Shown here piece by piece: positions 1 to 10,795 of a stretch of DNA of 64,000 nt. The notes under the pieces are model-generated. The model was not told the origin of the DNA. It did not search any database and saw only the letters and a program-made list of their open reading frames with translations. Made by a program: the position numbers and the translations under genes. This DNA is from Excoecaria cochinchinensis (Eukaryota; Streptophyta; Magnoliopsida; Malpighiales; Euphorbiaceae): NCBI GenBank assembly GCA_947683425.1, contig CANTUQ010000004.1:35727001-35791000 (forward strand), in the 5' to 3' direction. How positions within the stretch are numbered: position 1 is the first letter of the stretch; each line of letters starts with the position of its first letter.

Positions 1-349
1 GAAAAGAAGAAGGGTTAAAATGGAACTTTGCTAACACCAACTAAGATATTGACAAGTGTAGGAAAGAGAGAGTAAGGAAGAGTAGATAAAGATGGAGAGA
101 GAGAGAGAGTGAGGTACAGAAATTCATGTTTCTGCCTATTCCTCACCGTCTCCTTCTTCTTCTTCTTCTTCTTAGCCTTGATCCTTTGATTATCTATGCA
201 AATTTGTGGGTTTTGAGTTGCTTTTGCAAAATTTCCAGGTTTGTCGTTAGTAATTTTCTTTTCTTCTTTTCTTTTCTCTTCTCGTTTCCTATTGGTGTGT
301 ATGGGTTTTGAGTTTTGGTGTTTTGTGGTTTGATTGATTTGGTGTTCAG

Positions 350-408
350 AATATCCTGCTAAGGAAGCCAAAGGTAAAGAGAAGGTTGGCGGGAGTTCAT
401 CTAAGTGA
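350..408 (+). other. Candidate tail exon in LTR N1 (18 codons plus stop)
   Basis: An acceptor-like TGTTCAG precedes position 350. After two bases, the frame from 352 encodes 18 residues ending KGKEKVGGSSSK and TGA at 406-408. Its length and C-terminal SSK match the tails in A, F and J although the DNA differs. The donor-like CCAG|GTTTGT lies at 239. Confidence 0.5.
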
Positions 409-788
409 TTATGGTGGAGCTTTGTATCTCAAAGTTTGGGAATTTTGTGTTTTGGATAATATTGAATTATGACATGAATTTCTAGAAATTTATGAAATTG
501 AGCATGATTATATGTATATTTACATGAGTGTTGTTAGTTTTATGTTGAATTTGGAAGTGTTAATGATTTGAAGTGAAAATTGGTAATGTGATAATATGTT
601 GAAATTGGTGATTTTGGTATGATTTTGGCTAAATTAATGAATTAAGTTACTTGAGATGCTAATTAGAAGTTTTAACTTGATAGAATTAAGTTTTGATGGC
701 ATAATTTGAGTGTGGTGTTGAAGTTGGATTTTGGGTTTAAGGTTTGGGAAAGTGTATAACATGAATTTATGGCTTTTTGATGAGTCAC

Positions 789-1078
789 ACGTCGGTATAA
801 AATGCCTTACCACCGTGTGATCGAGTTTCTGGGTTGAGTTTTATTTGCTCGTGCAGTTACACGGCCGTAAGGTTTTGTCATACCGCCGTGTAAATGTATT
901 ATGTTTTGATGGGTTGCTTTGGTGCATTATTACACGGCGGTCAGGATTTCCATACCGCCGTGTAGATGCATTCTGTTTTTGTGGAGTTTTGTCTCGGCTG
1001 CCCACACGGCAGTCGGGTTTTCCTTACCACCATGTGGAATGCCTTACATGGCGGTAAGGTTTTGTTATAATGCTATGT
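789..1078. repeat. Palindrome cluster, TTACACGGCGGTAAG type
   Basis: Several imperfect inverted repeats have arms TTACACGGCGGTAAG and their complement, separated by 3-8 bases. They are GC-rich in an otherwise AT-rich LTR. The same unit recurs in J, B and H. Confidence 0.75.
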
Positions 1079-1262
1079 AAAAGCTCCCTGTTTTGAAAAA
1101 TTGAATTTTTGAATTTTGTCTTATTTGTCTATCTTTAGTTCGTTATTACTTTTAATTTTTATCTATTGGATTGTTGCCTAGTAGATGATGTTGAATTGTA
1201 CGTTTATCTGGAGATACATTTTATCCTTATGTGATGAGTATGGGATATTGTATTGATGCCTA

Positions 1263-1539
1263 ACCTGCAAAAAAATCAATTAAGTGGATAGATAGGCATA
1301 CCTATAAAGTTCAGTTAGCTGCAGCCATACGTTTTGGACCCTGATCAGGTCCCTGTTTGAATCCTCGCGATCCCTTATAAATTTGGATCTTGTTTAAGAT
1401 CCCATGCCAAAATGTTTTGGAATAAAAAGAAAAGAATTATTTTTGAGTCCTTTGGGTATCCATGCGTTAAGAAAGAAATTGTGGGTACCTTCGGGTATCT
1501 ATGCGTTTACTTGTTATCCACTATTTTGAATGGGCAGGT
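1263..1539 (+). other. Hairpin-rich structured domain of LTR N1
   Basis: The domain opens with ACCTGC and GTGGATAG and closes with TTATCCACTA and GCAGGT. Inside are the dyad ATAGGCATACCTAT, GGACCCTGATCAGGTCC and a GATCTTGTTTAAGATC hairpin. Confidence 0.6.
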
Positions 1540-1689
1540 TTATTGTATTATGTGTAATTTTTAAAAAGAGGCGTATTATTGTGATTCAGTTCATATAATG
1601 ATATTATGTGAGCAGTGCTAATGAAGTTACTGAATTTATGTACTTAAAAATAAATTATGACTATTTCTGGGACATGTGTAAACACCGAT

Positions 1690-1984
1690 TCAAGTCATTT
1701 GGAGTTCTATAACTTCACTTATAGAAAAAACAGTCCCCAAAGGGCATTTTTCTCCTAAAATAGAAGTCCTCTTTCAACCATAATGTTATCCAAATCAACT
1801 TAATTCTCACACTCCTTCACACATACTTAACTTAAATCAACCCAATAACATTAACAGTACCTTAATTTAAGTAATTAAACAAAATACAAATAAAAATCAA
1901 TAAATTCCCAAACCACTTCTTAGCTTGCTTCAAGCTCAACTAGCTATTCCTTCTTGTACTTTCTCCTTGACTTTAGCCCCACTT
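1690..1984 (-). repeat. K: LTR-like fragment (-), left part
   Basis: Before element I landed this was continuous with 7187-7451. Removing I and one CACTT copy restores a minus-strand frame that starts after a TTTAG acceptor (7196 down) and ends at TGA 1938-1936 with KVKEKVQEGIAS. That frame resembles the KGKEK tails of the other LTRs. GGTTTGGGA follows in the minus sense, as it does elsewhere. The outer boundary with N1 is uncertain, and no full LTR ends are seen. Confidence 0.45.
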
Positions 1985-2401
1985 TGTAACACCCCCTACG
2001 TCCTCGTTGGAAGGACGCCGGAGAGCGCTACTGACGCTCAATCACATACATGTATACATACACTATGCAGAAACATACGTTCATACATAATCATACATGC
2101 ATAAAAGCGGGATAATTAAAAACTTCCCTTGCGGGCAAAAGTTAGTTGTGCATTAACTCACACACATGCAGGCACTAAGAGAAAACGTAAACACTTGCAT
2201 ACACGCATTCACTCATTCAATCAGTAGAAGCATAAAGGAGACGACATAACTGAGGAATAACTTAACACATACATATAACAACATTTCATCATCCGAGCAT
2301 TTCATTAAGGTCCTTGCATATAATACATTTACAAAAAGTTACAGAATATAAAACCCAAATGACAGAAGCTGATAATAGAAACAATAACTCTTAACTCCTA
2401 T
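1985..2401 (-). repeat. Element I, truncated 3' LTR
   Basis: It matches 3323-3738 of the other LTR with a few substitutions and then switches abruptly to internal sequence after CTCCTAT. Only the terminal part, downstream of the conserved hairpin, is retained. Confidence 0.9.
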
Positions 2402-2608
2402 ATGCAGAGTGATGCAGAAGAAATGCAATTCATGCTATAATGATGCACTTTGTCCCATCCCCATGATTCAATATGCTTCATTCAAATACTTGGTTGGGAG
2501 ATAGCTGATAAGTATACAGAGGATTTACCCAAAACCTTATAGAATCCAAATGCTCTTCCATCTCAATATACCAAAACAAACTTTACTTGAACATATCAAA
2601 ACAAACTT
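2402..2608 (-). other. Element I, non-coding block shared with J
   Basis: In the minus sense this follows the gag-end donor. From about 2410 to 2575 it is clearly similar to 11560-11705 inside element J: both contain the reverse complements of ATGCAATTCATGCTATA, CCCATCCCCATG and GATAGCTGA. No open frame supports coding. It could be a cis-acting region retained by this non-autonomous group. Confidence 0.6.
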
Positions 2609-3162
2609 ACCGAAAGGCTCTGCCACTTCACTGCGGTGCGCAACCGATCCTGATGGTACACGGGTAGCTCTAAGCGGTTCCTCTACGTCCTTTCTAGCTT
2701 GTCGAGCTAGATTCTCACTTGTCTTTTTAGGAAAAACGTCAATCTGGTGTTCCATGATGCCACATCTGAAACAAGCTCCAGTCATCAGCCGACACAAATC
2801 CCGATGTCGCTTCTGACAGTGCTGGCATATCGGTGATATCCAATTCTTCTTACATTTCTTACACTTGTACCTATATTGCTTCTGACATTGTTGACACATC
2901 GGAGGTCCTCGAATTTTCTTTCCCACTAACACCTCTTTACTCGACACCTTTCTTTTCTGTGGTACCTTCTGAACAGGGCCTTGAGGAACCCGAGGAGCAG
3001 TCAGCCTATCAAAAATCCGAATCAATCCTTGCACTAATGTCCTATCATTAGAAACAGGACCGGAATCTCTAACCAAAGGATGCAGAGAAACACTCTGATT
3101 AGCACAACTGGGTTCACACTTGCTGTTGTCTCGCACACATTCTCACTAGAATCAGACTCCAT
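2609..3162 (-). pseudogene. gag: Element I, shortened gag with extra zinc motifs
   Basis: The likely start is ATG 3162-3160, directly after a TCTAG acceptor-like site. It reads MESD..ENVCETTASVNP, like the starts of D and E gag. A frameshift near 3140 moves the rest to another frame, read to about 2609. The segment LVQGLIRIFDRLTAP matches E gag, but the capsid-like middle is deleted. A cysteine-rich part follows: two copies of a CX2CX3(H/Y)X3C unit around an extra KKC pair, then a CX2CX4H knuckle whose last cysteine is replaced by Phe (CFRCGIMEHQIDVF). The homologous frame ends at GGT 2611-2609, a CG|GTAAGTTT donor. The frame itself continues to 2537 with residues unlike protease. Not expected to make a working Gag. 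Confidence 0.75.
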
Positions 3163-3305
3163 CTAGACACAATACCAGACAAGACACATCTGCATTCGGC
3201 CACGACACAAAACCGACTCGCATGCAAATACACGACACATAATCGTCTAGCATGCAAAGACTTAACACTTAAACAAATAAAGGCAACTAGAACCGCCAAA
3301 CCGGC

Positions 3306-3320
3306 GCTCTGATACCACTA
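3306..3320 (-). other. Element I, primer-binding site
   Basis: The minus strand reads TAGTGGTATCAGAGC, complementary to the 3' end of plant initiator tRNA-Met. It lies 2 bp inside the 5' LTR. Confidence 0.85.
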
Positions 3321-3789
3321 AATGTAACACCCCCTACGTCCCTGTTGGAAGGATGCCGAAGAGCGCTACCGACGCTCAATCACATACATGTACGCATACA
3401 CTATCCAAAAACATACGTTCATACATAATCATACATGCATAAATGCGGGATAATTAAAAACTTCCCTTGCAGGAAAAAGTTAGTCATGCATTAACTCACA
3501 CACATGCAGGCACTAAGCGAAAATGTAAACACTTGCATACACGCATTCACTCATTCAATCAGCTGAAGCATAAAGCAGACGACATAACTGAGGAATAACT
3601 TAACACATACATATAACAACATTTCATCATTCGAGCATTTCATTAAGGTCCTTGCATATAATACATTTATAAAAAGTTACAGAATATAAAACCCAAATGA
3701 CAGAAGCTGATAAGAGAAACAATAACTCCTAACTCCTATGTGGCCGATCCTGTAGATGCGCGACTCGAACGGAACCAAACCTGCCACCT

Positions 3790-3826
3790 GCACGGGAAAA
3801 AACCCGTGCTAAGCGATAACGCTTAG
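3790..3826 (-). other. Conserved LTR hairpin pair (element I)
   Basis: CTAAGCGATAACGCTTAG (3809-3826) is a perfect 7-bp stem with a 4-nt loop. Next to it GCACGGG/CCCGTGC (3790-3809) forms a second stem, and CAGGTG follows in the minus sense. Confidence 0.75.
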
Positions 3827-5002
3827 TGGGGAGAACACACAAGTAATATGGACGGCCATTCACAATGGTCATTAAGGCATAACACAATCGAATGGCAAAA
3901 GCACGTAGTCCTAATAGATAGATATACATATTTGCGTATAAAAGCCAGGCATTCAGAAAATCATATTCACAATCAAAACTCGTGTCGATCGCACTAAAGC
4001 AGACAGAGTACTATGCAAGATACAAGTATTATCATGCAGAAACACATACAACCTCACATGCATATACTTACCGAGGTATCGGACATCAATACCTTACTGT
4101 GCATAGTCACATGAGATTTATACATGCAATTATCATAACCGAAGACTCTTACATTAACTGAAAACCCATTCACATGCTATAAGATTACCATGCAATAACG
4201 CACTCAACTATTATGCCAAGAACACGAGCTATTTAAACCTACTTTTTGTCATGTCATCGTACACTCACACTGGCCGTAGTCCAAGGGAAGGCGTCAAAAC
4301 ACCACACTTCCACTGCACAACTCTATCACATAAGATAACATGCCATGTAACATAGACACCTGACAACATGCCGAAGATACTACAATAGTTGAGACCAAAG
4401 GAACATATAGCAAAGTATGAAATTCAGAGCATACACTAGTTCAAGATCAGATTCTTGTACACTTTAACTTGCCTCATCATTAACCATTACTGAACATACA
4501 CTTACCAAAGCCGATCCACATGCATTGCACCCCAAATAATACACATGTAATCATCCAGTAGTCCAGATCGCCTTATTATGCATACTAATTCACATGCTAC
4601 CATAATAGTTAACAGTACAGAATCATATTCATATACATACTAATATCAATTCGTAATTTAAGCTCGCATTCATATACATATTATTTCATATGCTTATAAC
4701 CTAACTAGTCGGATTCACACACTCATCAGCATAACATAATAAACTATAACCATGGCATTCAAGAATTATGATCGCAGTTGTACACATTTCAATTCACATA
4801 CTTATGTTCATAACTGATTGTATATGAACACATTCTCAATATGATATACGTTGATAATTATGCACAATACACATGCTTGAGTCACATTCAACCCATTTAG
4901 AGATTCATAATCACATTCGAGTACATAACTGATTCACATGTCCAGAATTATGCTCATCCGAATATCACATTCTCTTAATCATATCAGATAAACGAACAGG
5001 AT

Positions 5003-5375
5003 ACCTGCTGACTCAAAATAGTGGATAACGAGTGAACTGACAGTACCTTATGGGTACGAATCGAATACTGACATCACCTTACGGGTGCGAATCGAATTCT
5101 GACATCACCTTACGGGTGCGAATCGAATACTGACATCACATTACGGGTGCGAATCGAATACTGACATCACCTTACGGGTGCGAATCGAATACTGACATCA
5201 CCTTACGGGTGCGAATCGAATACTGACATCACCTTACGGGTGCGAATCGAATACATTAAAGGGTTCGTGAGGAACCAAATAGGGGACCTGATCAGGGTCC
5301 AAACGTAACTGAGGGCTGCAGCTAAGAGACTCTATTAGGCATGCCTAACTATCTACTAGACTGACTCTTGCAGGT
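5003..5375 (-). other. Hairpin-rich structured domain of element I LTR
   Basis: It is bounded by ACCTGC..GTGGATAA and TATCTAC..GCAGGT. It contains GGTTCGTGAGGAACC-like, GGACCTGATCAGGGTCC and TTAGGCATGCCTAA dyads plus the tandem array at 5040-5255. Confidence 0.65.
5040..5255. repeat. 31-bp tandem repeat, about seven copies
   Basis: The unit contains CACCTTACGGGTG followed by CGAATCGAATACTGACAT. The first copy differs (GTACCTTATGGGTAC), and a later copy has CACATTACGGGTG. Each unit can fold into a small CACC/GGGTG hairpin. It is an expansion of a hairpin present once or twice in the other LTRs. Confidence 0.9.
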
Positions 5376-5562
5376 CATTCATAATCCATTCAATCCATTC
5401 TATAATATCCCAAAATCATATATATATATATACATATATGCATATTCGTATCATGGATTCATATTCATATAATTCATAAGTTAACAGGTCTAGGACTTAT
5501 AGGCACTAAAAGGAACTCGAGTTCAAAACCAAACTCAAAGAGAAAACTCATTCAGCATAACA

Positions 5563-5905
5563 AGGCTGTCGCGCTCGCGACAGAGGCCATAGTCCCTTCG
5601 CTTGCGCGCGCGTGATGGACCTCGCGATCGCGGGGAGGAGAGAAAACCCGGCTCTATCGCGCTCGCGATATTGTCGGGCTCGCGACAGAGAGCATAAGCA
5701 TCGCTATCGAGGGCTCGCGATAGATCGCATGCTCGCGATAGCACAAGCCAATATTGCGCTCTGTTGCAATCGCGACACCGTCGCGCTCACGACAGAGAGA
5801 ACACAACAGCTATTGCTACCGCAGGCTTGCGATAGCACAGCCCAGCAACAGGATCACCGGTCTCTGTCGTGCTTGCGATAATGTCGCAATCGCGACAGAG
5901 TCGTG
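5563..5905. repeat. Palindrome cluster, GTCGCGCTCGCGAC type
   Basis: Repeated imperfect palindromes of the form GTCGCGCTCGCGACAGAG and variants such as CTCGCGATCGCG. It is dense in CG dinucleotides. The same motif appears in G and partly in F. Confidence 0.8.
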
Positions 5906-6530
5906 ATTTCCAGACTCTGCAGAATTCTGCAGATTTCTTCTCCTCCCAAACTCACATACAAACACACAAAATCACATCAAATGGTCTCATACCTCATATC
6001 CAACCACCCTTCACCATCAATACCCATAATATAACATTATCATCAAGTAATTCCACCACCAAACATCAATTTAAGCTCATAATCTCAATAATTATCAAAA
6101 CCTAGAAATTTACAGCAAAACTATATCAAACCACACAATCACCATAATAAATTCACACTCATGCATAATTACTCTTCAAAATTAAAAGCCCATAACATAC
6201 ATGCCAAAATAAGTCCATTTCACAACCCAATTTTCAGAAATTCATCGAGAACACATATGGACATTTTCACATTCAAAAATAGAAAATTCCCAAACTCATG
6301 CATTTCAATACCAACCCTCATATACATCTATCTCAATCAATAACATGGATTACTAACACATTTCCCAAATTAATTCATGCATAAACTCATATAAAAGCAC
6401 TCAAATTTTTGAAAAGCAAACACAAATACACACTCATGATCCAAGGAGAATTTGGCAATGACAACTCAAAACTCAATTGCAGAAATAAAAGCTCCCAAAC
6501 CTGGAATTGAAGATCCAAAATCACTCTTCT

Positions 6531-6580
6531 TCAACCTTCAATCTTCTCCTTGCCCTTATTCTTCTTCTTGCCAACCCAAG
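6531..6580 (-). other. Candidate tail exon in element I LTR
   Basis: A T-rich tract ending GCGAG precedes 6580. After CT, 15 codons encode WVGKKKNKGKEKIEG, then TGA at 6533-6531. The intron donor AGAG|GTATGT is at 6698. The acceptor is not a standard CAG or TAG, so its exact position is less certain. Confidence 0.45.
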
Positions 6581-7181
6581 CTCGCACAAACAAAAACCCA
6601 AAAAATTACTCATCCACACCCAATTTAACTCAAACAAAAACAAGAAGAAGAGGAGGAAGAAACCCAAAACGCAGGAACCCTAAAACCCAAACACATACCT
6701 CTAAAATCTTACTCCAAAACTCAGTCAAAATCACCTCCAAGCAAGCACAAACATCCTGCCAAAAGAGAAGAAAAGGAAAAGCAGAAAATGGAGAAGAGAA
6801 GAAGAAGAGGAGGTGTGAGAGGGAGGAGAACGGGAATGCAAATTTCTGTGTTCTCTCTCTCTCTCTCTCTTTTCTTCTTTTCACACTCAATGCCCAACAA
6901 CTAAGTCCACTTGGCAAGCTCTCATTGGACCAACAATTCCTCCTTTGACTTTCAAACACCAAGGCACCATACACATATACACCACATAATTATTTAAGTA
7001 GATATTTAATATGTTGGTACCATACTCACAATTCACTAGATACTTCCTCCACTAACATATTAGATTAATTGATGCATTAAATTCCTTAATGTCCAATATT
7101 CTCATGCATTAATTACCGATTTACCCTTGAAATTCCGACTTGGCATGCACATTCTGACTGGGCCCGATTTGGGGTGTGACA

Positions 7182-7451
7182 CACTTGACTTCTCCACTAA
7201 AGATCAATCAAAAGCCATTATTTACACATTAAGGTCTTGGCCTTTAGTTTACCAAAATCCATGATTAAGAGGAGAAGAAACTAAAAATTACTTACCTATA
7301 TAGCTTGCACAACTATAAAATTTCAACTAGCCAATTTGAGTGACAACTCAAGCATCTATTAATGGAGGATTTAGGAGTTTAAAGTATGAAGAAATAGAAG
7401 GAGAGGTAAGGAGGAAAGGGATGGATTTTTGGACCCCATCCACTGCCCCAC
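7182..7451 (-). repeat. K: LTR-like fragment (-), right part
   Basis: This is the continuation of 1690-1984 after element I. In the minus sense it has a donor TATAG|GTAAGT (GT at 7295-7294) and an acceptor ATCTTTAG ending at 7197, an interval of 99 bp. Purine-rich sequence at 7380-7430 resembles the leader of other LTRs. The junction with J at about 7452 shows no target duplication. Confidence 0.45.
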
Positions 7452-8642
7452 ATGACTCACAGTGGTTACCGAGGCAAACACATGCAAATCAATATATATA
7501 TGTACATAAACATAAAGGAATGCCGGCTTAAGTTATTACAAACGAATATCATTATTTTGTTACGGAAACTTAAGCAATTACACATACATGAGCGTTTTAT
7601 AAACTATAAACAGAAATACTTATTACATTTTTGAAATCACAATAACATTAAACTTACTCATTGAATTAACCATATTAATAGTTATACCTCATAGGTTACC
7701 AAAAATACATTTTGCTAGTCAGAAATATTAAGCCTTACCAATTCCCATAATTACTAATAAATTCAAAATCATGCAGGTTACAGTATCAAAACTTAAGTCA
7801 AAACATTTCTTTTGATCAAACCCTTACTTATTAAAAACTAAAAAGAACACTTCAGCTATTAGATTTGGTTCGGGCTTGAAACTGTTATTCCAAGCTTCCT
7901 ACGTATCCCTATGGTTGGGAATCAAAATCACGTAGTTCTACAGAAACTTTTATACTTAAATAATCCAAAATTAACTCTAAACCCTTTCTTAAATTTAGTT
8001 ATAAATTTAGTTATCTATTTCATTCTTACCACTGTATTTTCCTTTAACTATAAATCAATATGCAATTATCATGTTCATCGAAAACTAACAACACTAACAA
8101 CATTACACAAAGGTTCCTTACCGTTATACATACATTGGTCATCCAAGCAAATGTTCAGAAGACAAGCAATTACATAACATACATGTGTTCTCATTTCGAA
8201 CATGTAAACGAATATATATATACATAAAATTCATCTATTGATTATTCAACTATAGAAAACATGCATATCAATTATTCCAATTATTCTTTACAAAGACTTC
8301 ATGCAGACCATCATACTCTTAACCTTCAAACATGTTTATAACATTTATTATCCACATACGAATTCACATGAAATCAGGATTTATACACGCACACTTATTT
8401 GAATAAATGTTATTTATTTTATCTCTTAACATTTAATATACATTGCCTTAATACACAAAACATAAAGGTACCCGAAGATTCCACACATTTCACATTCGAG
8501 TCCATAAAGGATCCAAAACATTTGAGTGCGTAAAGCACAAGCTTAACATTTCCGTAAACACTTTGAAATACTTATTCACATAGCTCTTTACACATCATCA
8601 CAAAACTTGTCACTTTATTCACATTCTTTTATTCTTTTAATT

Positions 8643-8893
8643 GCCTGCTAAGTTAAGAGGGTGGATAAGCGAGTGAACAGAACACATTTGGAGTACCCGT
8701 GGGTACATGCAAAAGGCAACATCTTATTTTCTCATTCAAAACATTTTCACATTGGGGATTTTAAACAAGATCCATACACATTGAGGTTCGAGAGGAACCA
8801 AATAGGGACCTGATCAGGGTCCAAACAGAACAAAGGGTTGCAGCATCAGAACTCTATAGGCATGCCTATCTATCCACGACCGACTATGCAGGC
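8643..8893 (-). other. Hairpin-rich structured domain, J 3' LTR
   Basis: It is closed by GCCTGC..GTGGATAA and TATCCAC..GCAGGC. It contains TAGGCATGCCTA, GGACCTGATCAGGGTCC and GTACCCGTGGGTAC dyads. Confidence 0.6.
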
Positions 8894-9390
8894 TAAATTT
8901 TCCATATCATTATTGAATTCGTCACGTTTCACTTATATATATATTCCATTAAATACTTGTAACATTCTTTTATGATCACATGCATTCATATATTTGCATA
9001 CCATATGTACAATTACATTTATCATATTCAAACTAATCACGTGTGGTTTCATAGATCAAAGTATTCATAAGAACATATTAAATGGAATCATATTATTAAT
9101 CATCATGCATTCATTTAAACTTAACAGATAAGCTTACATTTCATTATACATATACATTTATAACACAATAATAGTAGATCAAATTCTCATATTTCAATAA
9201 TTACCATGCATAAAATATTCCATAATCGAAACATAATAGTCAAAATTATTCGATGAAGCAAAAAAAATCACAGTTAAGTATCATTTAAAAGCTGAGGTAA
9301 TGCTAAATAAATATTAAAATCAACAATATAACTTAAAATGGAACAAAAGGACAAGAATTCAAAACGTTAGGAAATTCCAGGACAGAAGGC

Positions 9391-9838
9391 AATTACACGG
9401 TCGTATAACCAGACCTTACTGCCGTGTAAGGTATTATACACGGTGGTAAGGAAAGACCAAACGCCAAGGCAGGAAGAGGGTTGTCATGAGTCATGCTCAG
9501 TGTCACGACTCGTGCACGGTGTTATGGCTCGTGATAGAAGCTTCATGAGTCGTGCACGATGTCATGACTCGTGACAGAAGCTTCACGAGTTTTGCACAGC
9601 CACCACGAGGGATCTACATGGGTCGTGCCATCCTTCACGACTCGTGAAGGAGCTTCATGACTCGTGCTAGCCTTCATGACTCATGAGGCAGCCGAAAAAA
9701 GTCATTCCCACAAGTGTCCGGAAACCAATTACAAGGCGGTGTGGAATTCCTTACCACTGTGTGGCTCGACGGACCAGGAAAATATCAATCCAGAATGCAT
9801 TTACATGGCGGTATGAGGATCCCTTACCGCCGTGTAAA
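9391..9838. repeat. Palindrome cluster, mixed types (J 3' LTR)
   Basis: The two ends carry TTACACGGCGGTA-type arms, and the middle (about 9480-9690) carries repeated CACGACTCGTG units. Two motif types are combined here that other LTRs carry separately. Confidence 0.8.
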
Positions 9839-10091
9839 TCATTCTAAAGCAAAAAACTCATTTTTTTTCAAACTCAACATCTTCATGTCATACATATAAC
9901 TTCAAATTCTCAATCAAAACAAACTTTGGTTCAAAAATTCACATTCAAAGCATCTTAACTCAAATTACTCAAGACCCATAACATTTGAACATATCTAAAC
10001 AACTTTAACTCCATAAATTTTCAGAAAATCAAATCAAAATATACATCAAAATAACAAAATCCCTAACCTTAACTCCTTTGCTCCTAATAGC

Positions 10092-10150
10092 TTACTTAGA
10101 TGATCTTTCTTGTTCCAAAAACCCATCCAAGATCTTTCTTATCCAAAATC
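10092..10150 (-). other. Candidate tail exon in J 3' LTR
   Basis: After GATGAG and two bases, 18 codons end LEQERSSK and TAA at 10094-10092. The length and SSK end match N1, though KGKEK is not recognisable. In the 5' LTR copy the stop is GAA and the frame runs on. The intron donor AAAG|GTAAGT is at 10243. Confidence 0.35.
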
Positions 10151-10795
10151 CTCATCAATACACACATAAATACAAAACATAAATCTAGGGTTTGAAACTA
10201 AATCAAAAGGGAGAGAAGGGATTGATCAAAGCTTAAAACTTACCTTTACCATCTCAAATCTCTCACTCAAACATTTGGACTAGAAGATTCCAACATCAAA
10301 ATCTTAAAGCTGTCCATAGGAAGAGGGAAACGGCAATGGAGGAAGAAGAAGGAGAAGAAGAAGAACAACAACAACAAGAAGAAGAAGAGGAAGGGGAGGT
10401 ACTAACGTGAGGGTAAACAAAAAATATGCCCGTCACACTCTTCTCCCTCTTCTTAAATGCTCACTCTACTCTCCTTGCCACATGTCACCTTCCTATTGGC
10501 CCAAATTAGATATTTGTATCAAACCTCCTATTTAGTCCATCAGCTTTCATAACCTCATACATTGGTATTCATAACTTAATAATCCTTCACATTGGCCCAC
10601 TTAATTAATCTTATTCTTTCAATCAAGTCCTAATTCCATATTATACAATTTACCATTTGCCACTCTTGCCAAAACTTTTACATAAATTCTTAAATTGTCC
10701 AAATGGCATACTAAACACTTCAACTTGCACAACTCTGATCACCACTTGTTCTCAAAATGCCCGAACCCTTCTAGGGTACTTTTTGGGTCTTTACA

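Larger units (their letters stand above)
1..1690 (+). repeat. N1: truncated gypsy LTR fragment (+)
   Basis: This stretch has the internal order of the complete LTRs further along: a CT-rich leader, a possible intron (239-349), a short tail frame (352-408), GC-rich palindromes (789-1078) and the hairpin domain closed by CCTGC and GCAGG (1263-1539). The CTAAGCG hairpin and the 3' LTR end are missing, so the LTR breaks off near 1690. The 5' end lies before the window. No long open frame is credible; the frames near 126-311 and 845-1057 are accidental. The right boundary is approximate. Confidence 0.7.
1985..7181 (-). mobile_element. Element I: non-autonomous gypsy LTR element (-)
   Basis: The element is bounded by TGTAACACCCC and GGGGTGTGACA and flanked on both sides by CACTT (1980-1984 and 7182-7186). 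Read on the minus strand it has a full 5' LTR (3323-7181), a primer-binding site, a shortened gag, a non-coding stretch and only the last 417 bp of the 3' LTR (1985-2401). All of pol is absent. The two LTR copies of the shared 417 bp differ at several sites, so the insertion is not very recent. It inserted into fragment K. It is too short and damaged to move by itself. Confidence 0.9.
3323..7181 (-). repeat. Element I, full 5' LTR (3859 bp)
   Basis: The LTR begins TGTCACACCCC in the minus sense and ends GTGTTACA at 3323. In minus-sense order it holds a donor at 6698, a tail exon (6580-6531), GTCGCG palindromes (5905-5563), a hairpin domain (5375-5003) with a tandem array, and the terminal hairpin pair (3826-3790). 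The purine/pyrimidine-rich stretch at 6630-6900 creates spurious frames. Confidence 0.9.
7452..10795 (-). repeat. Element J, 3' LTR, end truncated
   Basis: It aligns with 12437-15828. It starts within 45 bp of where the CTAAGCG hairpin lies in the other copy. The domain at 8643-8893 and the palindromes at 9391-9838 are present. The minus-sense beginning is TGTAAAGACCC, a mutated TGTAACA-type end, at 10795. Confidence 0.85.

Noticed and set aside
5040..5255. Regular 31-bp repeats resembling a CRISPR array
   Set aside because: Units are directly adjacent without unique spacers, and the context is a plant LTR.
5612..5881. Open frames across the GTCGCG cluster
   Set aside because: CG-rich palindromes lack stops by composition; no similarity or conservation supports coding.
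6550..6974. Open frames on both strands in a low-complexity part of element I LTR
   Set aside because: They come from AG/CT-rich sequence, show no domain, and overlap the LTR leader.
7340..7531. Possible host gene exon near 7340-7450
   Set aside because: The frame crosses the K/J junction and enters LTR sequence; no protein domain is visible.
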